A DNA stretch of 64,000 nt from Lutimaribacter saemankumensis (GTDB taxonomy: Bacteria; Pseudomonadota; Alphaproteobacteria; Rhodobacterales; Rhodobacteraceae), in NCBI RefSeq assembly GCF_900100005.1, contig NZ_FNEB01000009.1, positions 109,668 to 173,667 of the forward strand. The letters are read 5' to 3'. The notes under the pieces are model-generated. The model searched no databases. It was not told the DNA's origin and saw only the letters and a list, made by a program, of their open reading frames with translations. Every line of letters starts with the position of its first letter. Position 1 is the stretch's first letter. Made by a program: the position numbers and the translations under genes. Of the stretch, positions 51,748 through 60,442 are shown piece after piece.

Positions 51748-52884
51748 ATGGCGCAGGGCGGCGAACAGGCCGACTATATCGTGATCGGCGCGGGCATGGC
51801 GGGGGCGTCGGTCGCGGCGGAATTGTCCCGCCACGCGCGGGTGATCCTGGTCGAGCGCGAACCGCAACCCGGCTATCACACGACCGGGCGGTCTGCCGCG
51901 CTGTTCACGATGGCCTATGGCCCGGCGGTGATCCGGGCGCTTTCCCGCGCCAGCCACGACTTCTTTCGCGGTGTGGGGCCGGGCGACCCGCCCGGCGATC
52001 TGATCCGGCGGCGCGGTGTTCTGTTCGTTGCGCGTGACGACCAGGCGTCAGAGCTTGCCGCCTTGCAAGGCGAACTGGGCGATGCGGTTGAGCCGGTATC
52101 CGCCACCATGGCCCGCGACCTTGTTCCACTGCTGCGCCCCGGCTATGCCACTGCCGCTCTTTTCGACCGTCACGCTGCGGATATCGAGGTGCATGGGCTG
52201 CACCAGCACTACCTGAAATCTTTCCGCGCGCGGCGCGGTGCGCTGCACCTTAAGTCCGAGGTTGTCGGGCTTTCGCGCGTGGGCGGCGACTGGTTGGTTG
52301 AAACCCGGGATGCTGCCCTGCGCGCGCCCGTGGTGATCAACGCGGCCGGCGCCTGGGCCGACGAACTGGCGCGGATGGCGGGCCTTGCACCGCTTGGCCT
52401 GCGCCCGTTGCGCCGCACGGCACTGTTGGTCACGCCGCCCGGCGGCATCACGCCGGACCCATGGCCGATGGTCGTCGACGTGGCCGAAAAATTCTATCTC
52501 AAGCCCGATGCCGGCAATCTGTTGATTTCACCTGCAGACGAGACCCCATCGCCGCCCTGCGATGCGCAGCCCGAAGAGCTGGATGTTGCGATCTGCGTCG
52601 ACAGGATCGAAACCGCCTTCAGCATCGAAGTGCGCCGGATCGAGCACAAATGGGCCGGCTTGCGCAACTTCCTGCCCGACGGCAACCCGGCGGTCGGATA
52701 CGACCAGGACGCCCCCGGCTTTTTCTGGCTTGCCGGGCAGGGGGGTTATGGCATCCAGACCGCCCCCGCCATGGCGCGTGCGGCTGCGGCCTTGGCCCGC
52801 GGCGTCGATTTGCCCGGCGACATACAGGATCAGGGCGTGACGCCCGGCGCCTTGTCCCCGGCGCGGGCGGGGTTGGCGGCATGA
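51748..52884 (+). CDS. FAD-dependent oxidoreductase, D-amino acid oxidase (DAO) family
   Basis: I chose ATG 51748 because the operator and promoter occupy the upstream open frame. The 378-residue protein starts with the dinucleotide motif 'YIVIGAGMAGASVAAELS' and has 'GYHTTGRSAALFTMAYG' and a final 'GFFWLAGQGGYGIQTAPAMA', the layout of DAO-family amine/imino acid dehydrogenases (glycine oxidase or opine-oxidase B-like). It should oxidise a C-N bond to an imine in the cytoplasm. It is the first gene of a seven-gene operon and overlaps the next by 4 bases. Confidence 0.9.
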   Translation: MAQGGEQADYIVIGAGMAGASVAAELSRHARVILVEREPQPGYHTTGRSAALFTMAYGPAVIRALSRASHDFFRGVGPGDPPGDLIRRRGVLFVARDDQASELAALQGELGDAVEPVSATMARDLVPLLRPGYATAALFDRHAADIEVHGLHQHYLKSFRARRGALHLKSEVVGLSRVGGDWLVETRDAALRAPVVINAAGAWADELARMAGLAPLGLRPLRRTALLVTPPGGITPDPWPMVVDVAEKFYLKPDAGNLLISPADETPSPPCDAQPEELDVAICVDRIETAFSIEVRRIEHKWAGLRNFLPDGNPAVGYDQDAPGFFWLAGQGGYGIQTAPAMARAAAALARGVDLPGDIQDQGVTPGALSPARAGLAA

Positions 52885-54170
52885 TGGTGTGGGTCGGTCT
52901 TGCCGGGGCGGCGTTCCTGTTTTCGGGGCTCGCCATCGCCTATGTGATCGGCGGTGCGGCCGTCCTTGCCTTCATCGCGACAGACAATGCCCGATACCTT
53001 GCGATCCTGCCGCAGCAGATCTTCTCCAAGATCGACGTGTTCGCCCTGATGGCGATGCCGCTTTTCATCCTCGCGGGCGAATTGATGAACCGCGGCGGTA
53101 TCACCGGCGCGCTGATCAACCTGTCCATGGCGCTGGTGGGCAGGGTCCGGGGCGGCCTGGGGCATGTGAACATCCTGACATCGGTCTTCTTTGCCGGCAT
53201 CTCGGGGTCGGCCGTTGCCGACGCGGCGGCCCTGTCGAATACGCTTGTCCCCGAGATGCGGCGGCGCGGCTACAGCCTGACCTATGCCAGCGCGGTGACG
53301 GCAGCGTCTTCCATCATCGGCCCGATCGTGCCGCCATCGATCATCCTGATCTTTTACGGCGCGCTGATGGGCACGTCCGTGACGGCCCTGTTTCTTGCGG
53401 GGATCGTTCCTGGTCTGGTGCTGGCGGCGGCGCTGCTTGTGATTAACGCCATTTTCGCCATCCGGCAGGATCACCCGCGCGTGGCCCCGCAGGACATGCC
53501 CCCGTTTCTGCCCACGCTGTTGCACTCGCTTCCGGCGCTTTCTTTGCCGATCATCATTCTTGGCGGAATCGTTTTTGGCTGGATGACACCAACCGAGGCG
53601 GCGGCCGTGGCCGTGTTCGCGGCGCTGGGCGCGGGATGGTTCTATGCCGGGTTGTCGGCCGGGTCCGTGCTGGCGGCCCTGCGGCGGACCGCGATCCTGT
53701 CGGGGTCGATCTTTATCATCATCTGTGCGGTTTCCGCGCTCGGGCATCTCGGCGCGCTCGAGCGCATACCCGAGGCGATTTCGGACATGGTCGCGCATCT
53801 GGGGCTTGGGCCGGTCGGCTACATGCTGGCGATGAACGTGATCTTTCTGGTGGCGGGCATGGTGCTGGATATCCCGGTGGCGCTGGCGCTTTTGGTGCCG
53901 TTGCTCGCACCCGTCGCGTTGGAGCAGGGGGCGGACCCGGTGCATCTGGGCATCGTCTTGTGCTTCAACCTGTGCATCGGGCTTGTTTCGCCACCGATGG
54001 GCGGTTGCCTGCTGGTCGTCTCGGCGGTGACCGGTGTGAACTACTGGAAACTGGCCCGCGCGGTCATTCCCTTCGTGCTGACCCAGATCGCTGTTCTGGC
54101 GCTGCTGATAAGCGTGCCGGGGCTGAGCCTTTGGCTGCCGCGCGCCTTCGGGCTGGGCGGTGGCCCATGA
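52881..54170 (+). CDS. dctM: TRAP transporter large permease (DctM)
   Basis: The 429-residue protein has about 12 spans with DctM hallmarks: 'IDVFALMAMPLFILAGELMN', 'SSIIGPIVPPSIILIFYGAL' and 'VLDIPVALALLVPLLAPVAL'. It moves substrate inward with sodium, using the receptor and small subunit encoded just downstream. ATG at 52881 overlaps the oxidoreductase stop. The order M-P-Q differs from the common P-Q-M order. Confidence 0.93.
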   Translation: MMVWVGLAGAAFLFSGLAIAYVIGGAAVLAFIATDNARYLAILPQQIFSKIDVFALMAMPLFILAGELMNRGGITGALINLSMALVGRVRGGLGHVNILTSVFFAGISGSAVADAAALSNTLVPEMRRRGYSLTYASAVTAASSIIGPIVPPSIILIFYGALMGTSVTALFLAGIVPGLVLAAALLVINAIFAIRQDHPRVAPQDMPPFLPTLLHSLPALSLPIIILGGIVFGWMTPTEAAAVAVFAALGAGWFYAGLSAGSVLAALRRTAILSGSIFIIICAVSALGHLGALERIPEAISDMVAHLGLGPVGYMLAMNVIFLVAGMVLDIPVALALLVPLLAPVALEQGADPVHLGIVLCFNLCIGLVSPPMGGCLLVVSAVTGVNYWKLARAVIPFVLTQIAVLALLISVPGLSLWLPRAFGLGGGP

Positions 54171-54223
54171 CATTCAACGGATAACGACAACAAGACGACT
54201 GAAACCAAACAGGAGGAAAAATC

Positions 54224-55204
54224 ATGAAACTGACGCAGATAATTACCGGTAGCCTTTTCGCCGCCGCGCTTGCGGTGACGGGTGGCGTGGCATCGGCCCA
54301 GGTCAAGATCGCGCTCGACAGCCCGCCCGACCTGGAAGGGTCCGGGTCTTATGTCTGGGCGCATACCTTTTCGACCTATCTAAACGACAACGGGATGGCG
54401 GCCGAAGAGTTCCAGCGTGGTGCGCTCGGTGGTGACGACGAACTGTTCGACCAGGTAAGCCAGGGGCTTTTGGAAGTGTCGATGTCCCCGCTCAATATCG
54501 TGGGCTCAATCGACAAGCTGATATATGGCCTGCGCCTTCCGTATTTCTTCAAGGACATGGCAGAGGTCGACCGTGCCTTGAACGAAGGCGGGATGCTTGA
54601 GCGGATCAACGCGGCGACGACGCCCGAAGGCGTCCGTGTGCTGGCGGTGAATACAGTCGGGCAGGCCAGCGGTATCTTCAACACCAAGAAACCGGTGCAG
54701 TCGGTCGCGGATATGGCGGGCTTGCGGATGCGCGCGCTCGATGAAAGCCAGATCGAGCTCTATGAGGCCTGGGGTGCGGCGGGCACGATCGTCAGCTGGG
54801 CCGAGGTGCCGAATGCCCTGCAAACCGGGGTGGCCGATGGCTATCTCAACCCTGCCTTCGTGCCGCTGCTGTTCGGGCACACCGATTTCATCAAACATTT
54901 CACCGATGCGGCAATCTCGCCGTCGCTGCGGATCACCATCGTATCCGAGGACTGGTACCAGGGCCTGTCGGATGCGGACCGCGCCACCGTAGACGCGGCC
55001 GCCGCCGCCGCGACGCAGGCCAACCGCGACTGGCTGAAAACCCAGGATGCGGTTCTGGGCAAACTGGAACAGGCCGGTGTGACCGTCGTCAAGCTGGACG
55101 AGGCTGCACGCCAGGAGTTCCGCGCTGCCTCGGCGCCGGCCTACGAAAGCGGTTTGCTGACCCAGGATCAGATTGCGGCCTGGGAAGCGGCCAAAGCGGA
55201 CTGA
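54224..55204 (+). CDS. dctP: TRAP transporter solute receptor (DctP)
   Basis: The 326-residue protein has a signal peptide (cleavage after 'GVASA') and DctP features. These are 'RGALGGDDELFDQVSQGLLE', 'GQASGIFNTKKPVQSVADMA' and 'GLRMRALDESQIELYEAWGA', with the conserved Arg in the last segment that binds a substrate carboxylate. The GGAGG site at 54212 is strong. It should bind an organic or amino acid in the periplasm. Confidence 0.92.
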   Translation: MKLTQIITGSLFAAALAVTGGVASAQVKIALDSPPDLEGSGSYVWAHTFSTYLNDNGMAAEEFQRGALGGDDELFDQVSQGLLEVSMSPLNIVGSIDKLIYGLRLPYFFKDMAEVDRALNEGGMLERINAATTPEGVRVLAVNTVGQASGIFNTKKPVQSVADMAGLRMRALDESQIELYEAWGAAGTIVSWAEVPNALQTGVADGYLNPAFVPLLFGHTDFIKHFTDAAISPSLRITIVSEDWYQGLSDADRATVDAAAAAATQANRDWLKTQDAVLGKLEQAGVTVVKLDEAARQEFRAASAPAYESGLLTQDQIAAWEAAKAD

Positions 55205-55208
55205 TTGC

Positions 55209-55754
55209 ATGAAAGCCATGGCCAGAAACCTCGACCGGCTTTCGGTCCTGCTGAACAGCATCGCCCTTTGGGGGGCGGTGCTGGCAGTGCTGGCCATGGT
55301 CTTTGCCGCTGGATGGCAGGTGCTGGCGCGATATGTTCTGGATGCCCCGCCGATCTGGACCGAGGAGCTGGCTCGCCGCGCGATGGTCTGGGCCGGGATG
55401 CTGGGTGCCTCTTGCGCGTTTCGTGCCGGGTCCGACCCGACGCTGTTCCCGTCCATGCAATCGGTGCGCGGACATCCGGGGATGTTGCTTGCGCTGATCC
55501 GCGCCGCGGCCGTGCTGATCTTTGCGGCTCCGGTGATCTGGTACTCGGTGTTCAATGCCAGGATGGACATGGCGCGGGGCTTTCTCGGGCGGAGTCTCGG
55601 CCGTCAGGCCGAAATGCTCGATATCCCGATGATCTGGTTCACCGCGGCCGTGCCGCTTGCGTTCGTTCTGATCGTGATTCACCTCGCGGCCCGGCTGGCA
55701 ATGCAGGCCTCGGGGCAATTGCCGGTCGCCGAACCGGCCAATGAAACCCAATAG
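55209..55754 (+). CDS. dctQ: TRAP transporter small permease (DctQ)
   Basis: ATG at 55209 lies 4 bases after the receptor stop. The 181-residue protein has four spans and the DctQ segments 'FAAGWQVLARYVLDAPPIWT' and 'EELARRAMVWAGMLGASCAF', which place the protein at the interface with DctM. It is required for stability of the large subunit in two-gene TRAP systems. Confidence 0.9.
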   Translation: MKAMARNLDRLSVLLNSIALWGAVLAVLAMVFAAGWQVLARYVLDAPPIWTEELARRAMVWAGMLGASCAFRAGSDPTLFPSMQSVRGHPGMLLALIRAAAVLIFAAPVIWYSVFNARMDMARGFLGRSLGRQAEMLDIPMIWFTAAVPLAFVLIVIHLAARLAMQASGQLPVAEPANETQ

Positions 55755-55764
55755 GATTTGAGAC

Positions 55765-57216
55765 ATGAAACTGTTCATCGCCGGTCTGAGCACCGAAACC
55801 AATTCCTTTTCGCCGATGCCCACCGGCATGGCCAGCTTCGAGGAAGGCTCGATCCACCATGGCGACGCCACGAAGGATGCGCAGATGTACTGGACCGCGC
55901 CCCTGCATATCTGGCGTGCGGCGGCCGAGGAAAAGGGATGGGAGGTGGTGGAATCCCTGTCCGCCCATGCGCAGCCTGGCGGCCCGACCGTCAAGGCGGT
56001 CTATGAAGGTTTCCGCGACGAGATCATCGCCGACCTGCGCGCTGCGGGCGGCGCGGATATTATCCTGCTGGCCTTGCATGGCGCGATGATCGCCGACGGC
56101 TATGACGATTGCGAAGGCGACCTGATCGCCCATTGCCGCGCGGTTGCCCCCGATGCGGTGATCGGCGGCCTTCTTGATCCGCATTCCAACCTGACCGACA
56201 AGATGATGACCCAGGCCACTTTGCTGGTGGCGTTCAAGGAATACCCCCATGTGGATGTGCCCGAGCGCGCCGCCGACCTGTTTCGGCTGGCCGCCGACAC
56301 CGCCGAAGGCCGGATCGCCCCGGTCATGCGCGACTGGGATTGCCGCATGATCATCGCCATGCCCACGACCAAGCCCCCGATGAGCGATTTCGTCGCCGGA
56401 ATGCTGGCGGACGAAGGCAAGGACGGGCTTTTGTCGCTGTCGCTGATCCACGGTTTCCCTTGGTCCGACCACCCCAGGACGGGCACCCGTGCAATCGCGA
56501 TCTGCGACGGCGATCCCGGACAGGCCGAAGCGCAGGCCGAAAGGCTGGGCAAAAAGATCTTCGATCTGCGCCATGACCTGCATCGCGCGCGCCCGGACAT
56601 CGATACCGCCCTCGACATGGCGCAAGCGGCACCCGAAGGTCTGGTGGTGCTGGCGGACATGTCCGACAACGCGGGCGGCGGCGCGCCGTCCGATGCCACG
56701 TTCCTGCTGCGCGCGATGATCGAACGCGGGCTGACAAGCGTCGCAACGGGCCTGTTCTGGGATCCGATCGCCGTGCGCATCTGCAAAGAGGCGGGCGAGG
56801 GCGCCACGCTGAATCTGCGCATCGGTGGCAAATGCGGCCCGATGTCCGGCGATCCGCTGGACCTGACCGTCACCGTGCGCAAGATCGCCTCGGGCCTGAC
56901 ACAGCGGTTCGGCAAACTGCCGGCCCCCATGGGCGACACCGTGTGGATCGAGGCGGATGGTATCGACATCGTGCTGAACGATCTGCGCAGCCAGACCTTC
57001 CACCCCGAGGCTTTCGAACAAATGGGCATCGACCTCGGTCAGCGCCGTTATGTGTGCGTGAAGTCGTCGAACCATTACGAGGCGGGGTTCAACCCGATCG
57101 CGGCGCAGGTGATCGGGGTGGCCACGCCAGGCGCCATCACGCCGGACTTTGCGAACATCCCATACAAGAAGCGCGCGAAAACCTATTTCCCCGTCGTCGA
57201 GGATCCATTCGCATGA
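55765..57216 (+). CDS. M81-family metallohydrolase (MlrC-like)
   Basis: The 483-residue protein matches MlrC/M81 proteins in length and motifs. It begins 'LFIAGLSTETNSFSPMPTGM', has zinc ligands in 'GLLDPHSNLTDKM' and 'KEYPHVDVPERA', 'DNAGGGAPSDATFLLRAMI' in the middle, and near the end 'KSSNHYEAGFNPIA'. MlrC cleaves linear peptide products of microcystin breakdown, but most M81 proteins have unknown substrates and sit in amino-acid or amide catabolic operons. Here it probably hydrolyses the imported compound or an intermediate. Confidence 0.9.
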   Translation: MKLFIAGLSTETNSFSPMPTGMASFEEGSIHHGDATKDAQMYWTAPLHIWRAAAEEKGWEVVESLSAHAQPGGPTVKAVYEGFRDEIIADLRAAGGADIILLALHGAMIADGYDDCEGDLIAHCRAVAPDAVIGGLLDPHSNLTDKMMTQATLLVAFKEYPHVDVPERAADLFRLAADTAEGRIAPVMRDWDCRMIIAMPTTKPPMSDFVAGMLADEGKDGLLSLSLIHGFPWSDHPRTGTRAIAICDGDPGQAEAQAERLGKKIFDLRHDLHRARPDIDTALDMAQAAPEGLVVLADMSDNAGGGAPSDATFLLRAMIERGLTSVATGLFWDPIAVRICKEAGEGATLNLRIGGKCGPMSGDPLDLTVTVRKIASGLTQRFGKLPAPMGDTVWIEADGIDIVLNDLRSQTFHPEAFEQMGIDLGQRRYVCVKSSNHYEAGFNPIAAQVIGVATPGAITPDFANIPYKKRAKTYFPVVEDPFA

Positions 57217-58064
57217 CAAACGCACTGATTTCGGCACGCGATGCTTTCGCCGCCGCGCACCCGGAACAACGTATCGCGATCAATGGCCGCGATTGGGGAT
57301 GCGTCGCGACCGGCAACGGCCCCGCGCTGTTGCTGATACCGGGCACGCTGGGCCGCGGGGATATCTTCTGGCAACAGATCGAGGCGTTGTCGGACCGGCT
57401 TCGCATTGTCGCGGTAAGCTATCCTTTCGCCGGTGGCATCGAGGCGTGGAGCGACGATCTGTCTGCGCTGCTCGATCATCTGGGTGTGGATACTGTTTCG
57501 GTTCTCGGGTCATCGCTCGGGGGGTATCTGGCGCAGTATTTCGCCGCCCTGAACCCAGACCGGGTTGAAAGGCTGTTCGCCGCCAACACGCTGCATTCCG
57601 CAAAAGGCATCGACCAGAGAATGCCCTATGCTCTCGATCTCGATGCTGCGCCGATCGATGACTTGCGCGCGGGCTTTGGCGGGGTGCTGACGGCCTGGGC
57701 CGAAACCCATCCCGACCAGCGCCAACTCGTCGATCTGTTGCTGCAGGAAGTCGGCGGCCGCATCCCCGAGCCGGAATTGCGGATGCGGCTCAAGGCGCTC
57801 AAGACCGCACCGGAACTGCCGGACCTTTCCCTGCCGCAAGAACGCCTGTTCACCATCGAGACCGACGACGACCCGCTGATCCCGCCTGAGATGCGCAAGG
57901 CGGTTCGGGCCCGTGTTCAGCCTTTGGTCGCATATCGTTTCACGTCCGGGGGGCACTTTCCCTACGTGGTGCGGCCATCAGCCTACACGGCCTTGCTTGA
58001 ACAGGCGATGGGCCTGGCCGTAACCGGCCCCGACTGGGGCACCGAAAAGGAGCGTGTGCAATGA
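57213..58064 (+). CDS. Alpha/beta hydrolase
   Basis: The start ATG at 57213 overlaps the M81 stop (ATGA). The 283-residue protein has the nucleophile elbow 'LGSSLGGYLAQYFA', an oxyanion region 'LLIPGTLGRGDIFWQQ', an acidic residue region 'IETDDDPLIP' and a C-terminal His in 'SGGHFPYVVRP', completing a Ser-Asp-His triad. It should cleave an ester, lactone or amide in the operon's pathway. No closer family is recognised. Confidence 0.85.
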   Translation: MTNALISARDAFAAAHPEQRIAINGRDWGCVATGNGPALLLIPGTLGRGDIFWQQIEALSDRLRIVAVSYPFAGGIEAWSDDLSALLDHLGVDTVSVLGSSLGGYLAQYFAALNPDRVERLFAANTLHSAKGIDQRMPYALDLDAAPIDDLRAGFGGVLTAWAETHPDQRQLVDLLLQEVGGRIPEPELRMRLKALKTAPELPDLSLPQERLFTIETDDDPLIPPEMRKAVRARVQPLVAYRFTSGGHFPYVVRPSAYTALLEQAMGLAVTGPDWGTEKERVQ

Positions 58065-59038
58065 TTGTTCTGACCCAAGACGATGTGGCGGCCTTGTTGC
58101 CGATGACGGACGCCATCGAGGTGGTGGCAGGTGTCATGAAAGGTGTGTCCGACCGCACTGCGCAGCTTCCGCTGCGTTCGGTCGTTCCCGTGGGCGAGGA
58201 CAACAAGATGGGTGTCATGCCCGGAGCTATCGCGGACCCGGCCTGTTATGGCGTCAAGCTGGTCAGCCTGTTTCCCGGCAATCCTGCGCGCGGGCTTTCA
58301 TCGCATCGCGGCGCCATCGTGCTGTTCGAGGCCGAAACCGGCGGGGCAGTCGCCATGATGGATGCAGGGCTGCTGACCGCCATCAGAACCGCGGCAGCCA
58401 GTGCCGTGGCAACGCGAACCCTCGCGCGCGAAGATGCAAGCAAACTGGCTCTTGTCGGGTACGGCGAACAGGCGGAGCATCACCTGCACGCAATGCTTGC
58501 GGTGCGCCCGATCGAACGCGTCGTCGTCGCCGGGCGGTCGGCCGAAAAAGCCGCGGCCTTCGCCGAACAGGCGGCTGCGCATTTCCCCGAGGTGGCGTTC
58601 AGCAGCAGTACGGATTTGCGTTCGGCGGTCGAAAGCGCGGACATCGTCTGCACCGTCACGGCCGCGCCTAAACCGATCGTGTCGGGGGATTGGGTGCGTG
58701 AGGGCGCGCATGTGAACGTCGTGGGCTCTTCGATCCCGTCAATGCGCGAGGTCGATGACCGCATGGTCGAGCGTGGCAAGATCTGGGTCGATTACCTTCC
58801 CTCTACTCTCGCCCAGGCGGGGGAGATCGTCGAAATGATTGCGGCGGGAAAGTTGAAAGAAGAGGATCTTGCGGGTGAAATCGGCGCTGTGCTGCAGGGA
58901 CGTATCGCGGGGCGTTCCACAGCCGAACAGATCACCGTTTACCGTTCGTTGGGCGTGGCAGCGCAAGATTTGGCAGCCGCGCATTTCGTTCTGGAACGGG
59001 CGCGCGCAACCGGACGCGGACAAAGCGTAAGTTTCTGA
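58061..59038 (+). CDS. Ornithine cyclodeaminase / mu-crystallin family, imine-reductase-like
   Basis: ATG at 58061 overlaps the hydrolase stop. The 325-residue protein has 'YGVKLVSLFPGN' with the active Lys, 'LTAIRTAAASAVATRTLA', the NAD(P) motif 'LVGYGEQAEHHLHAML' and 'GSSIPSMREVD'. In true ornithine cyclodeaminase the last segment starts GxD with a catalytic Asp; here it is Ser, as in mu-crystallin ketimine reductase. The likely reaction is therefore reduction or oxidation of an imino acid, which fits the imine-forming oxidase at the operon start. Confidence 0.85.
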   Translation: MIVLTQDDVAALLPMTDAIEVVAGVMKGVSDRTAQLPLRSVVPVGEDNKMGVMPGAIADPACYGVKLVSLFPGNPARGLSSHRGAIVLFEAETGGAVAMMDAGLLTAIRTAAASAVATRTLAREDASKLALVGYGEQAEHHLHAMLAVRPIERVVVAGRSAEKAAAFAEQAAAHFPEVAFSSSTDLRSAVESADIVCTVTAAPKPIVSGDWVREGAHVNVVGSSIPSMREVDDRMVERGKIWVDYLPSTLAQAGEIVEMIAAGKLKEEDLAGEIGAVLQGRIAGRSTAEQITVYRSLGVAAQDLAAAHFVLERARATGRGQSVSF

Positions 59039-59106
59039 TCTGACGGGCGTTCCTGGTCGGTTGCGTACCGAAGGGTCGGTTTCCGCCCCGGAACGGCACT
59101 GAAACG

Positions 59107-59140
59107 AAAAAGGGCGGGCACAAGGCCCGCCCTTTTCTTT
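59107..59140. terminator. Bidirectional terminator between convergent genes
   Basis: A 12-base-pair stem (59108-59119 with 59125-59136) and a 5-base loop ACAAG have an A-run before and a T-run after. The core is GGGCGGGC/GCCCGCCC. It can end both the operon reading rightwards and the leftward VPLPA-CTERM gene. Confidence 0.88.
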
Positions 59141-59156
59141 GTTCCATCACGCCAAA

Positions 59157-59759
59157 TCAGGCTTTCTTGGCCTTCTTGCGGCGACCGACATAGCCCATCA
59201 CACCCAGACCAGCGGCCAGCAGCGGCAGACCCGCGGGAACCGGTACAGCCGAAATCTCGAGCCGGTAGTTCGAGGCCACATCCGTGCTGCTGTTCGTCGG
59301 CAGGGTCGCGTCGACGCTGAAGATGTAGGTGCCGGGACCGAAGACACCGGAAAGAACGTCCCCGGCAAACGCGTTTTCAAAGTCGGTCGGGCCGCCTTCT
59401 TCGTTAAAGCCAACCTGAGCGTCGAACCCTTGCTGGGTTTCGAACAGCTCGAAGGTCAGCTTGCTGAGCTTGTTCAGGATGATCTTGGCATAATCCTGGT
59501 ACTGGCTGGCATTCGAGCCCTGATCCAGAACATAGCCCAGAATAGTTGCGGAGCCTTCGATGTCATAGGGCCCCGAAGGATTTGTCAGGACGTTGGAAAA
59601 ATCACCCGATTTCACATCGCATGAACTGGCGGCGCCCCCAAGCAACTGGCTTGCACTCTCGCAATACACAGTTCCTTCGCTAATGATCGTCGCCGCCGAC
59701 ACCGGTGCGGCAAGTGCTGTCGCGCCAGCCAATGCGGCACATGCAAGAAAAGTCTTCAT
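59157..59759 (-). CDS. VPxPA-CTERM sorting-signal protein
   Basis: The 200-residue protein has a signal peptide (cleavage after 'PVSA'), a beta-rich middle with a possible disulfide (VYCES, SSCDVK) and a sorting tail 'VPVPAGLPLLAAGLGVMGYV' plus 'GRRKKAKKA'. The tail is the exosortase-type signal of Rhodobacterales surface proteins, here with Val for Leu in VPLPA. It shares the early-Cys region wording (EGTVYCESASQLLGG) with the 29116 protein (STLYCASGSQVVGAG), so the two are probably distant paralogues. Confidence 0.88.
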   Translation of the reverse strand: MKTFLACAALAGATALAAPVSAATIISEGTVYCESASQLLGGAASSCDVKSGDFSNVLTNPSGPYDIEGSATILGYVLDQGSNASQYQDYAKIILNKLSKLTFELFETQQGFDAQVGFNEEGGPTDFENAFAGDVLSGVFGPGTYIFSVDATLPTNSSTDVASNYRLEISAVPVPAGLPLLAAGLGVMGYVGRRKKAKKA

Positions 59760-60442
59760 CCGTACACTCCAACGTATCCAAAGTTATCGTTAACTAATTG
59801 CTGCCCGCCTTATTTTTGTCAAATTCTGAAATGATTGAGGCGGTGATAGTTTCGATAAATGTGGCTAATACGCCAAGACATCGTTATTGTTTCCAAAGCA
59901 TAAAATCGAAGCCTGCATGGTGGCGACGATTTCGCATCGGGGCTGTCACGGTCGAATCCCCTTTTTTCTTGCGCTTTCGTGTTCGGTTCCCACAGTTCCG
60001 AGCGGACAAAGCAGTGTGTGGGGCCATGCCAGGCGAGTTTTCGTGGAGTGTGGGTGAACAGGCTTTATCAGGTGCGGTTCTGGCCCACGGATGTGCTGTG
60101 CCATCCCGAACCTCAATCGCTGTGATTTCACTGGAGGCGAGGTTTAGGGCCAGAGCACCCCGATTCACGACGTTGCGGTTATCCGGCGGCAGCAGCGACT
60201 GTATCGAAAATCCTAACAAAAGACCGAAATACGGACGTTTGTCGTGCGTATTGGCAGTTATAGCAATTCCGGGCATGAGAAAATTCGCCCAAAACGCGAA
60301 TATTTCCAAGCATCAGCCCGAGAACTGCCGCAGTGCTTTGGTTTCAGGCAAAAATGTGGCATACAGACGGCAATACCGAGGCCCGAAGCTTGAGCCGATT
60401 TGGCGGTCTGCGAGGGTAGTGTGTGAACAACAAAGGATTTGA
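59760..60442. other. Intergenic region of 683 bases
   Basis: This separates two divergent VPLPA-CTERM genes. An open frame crosses it rightwards (59798-60442), but its product is Arg/Ser-rich with no motif and no ribosome site, so I do not call it. AT-rich blocks near 59775-59840 could hold the promoter of the leftward gene. The AAAGG just before 60443 is the ribosome site of the rightward gene. Confidence 0.4.

Noticed and set aside
59798..60442. Rightward 214-codon open frame between two VPLPA genes
   Set aside because: It has no ribosome site, a basic and Ser-rich composition, no motif, and its end runs into the start of the real gene.
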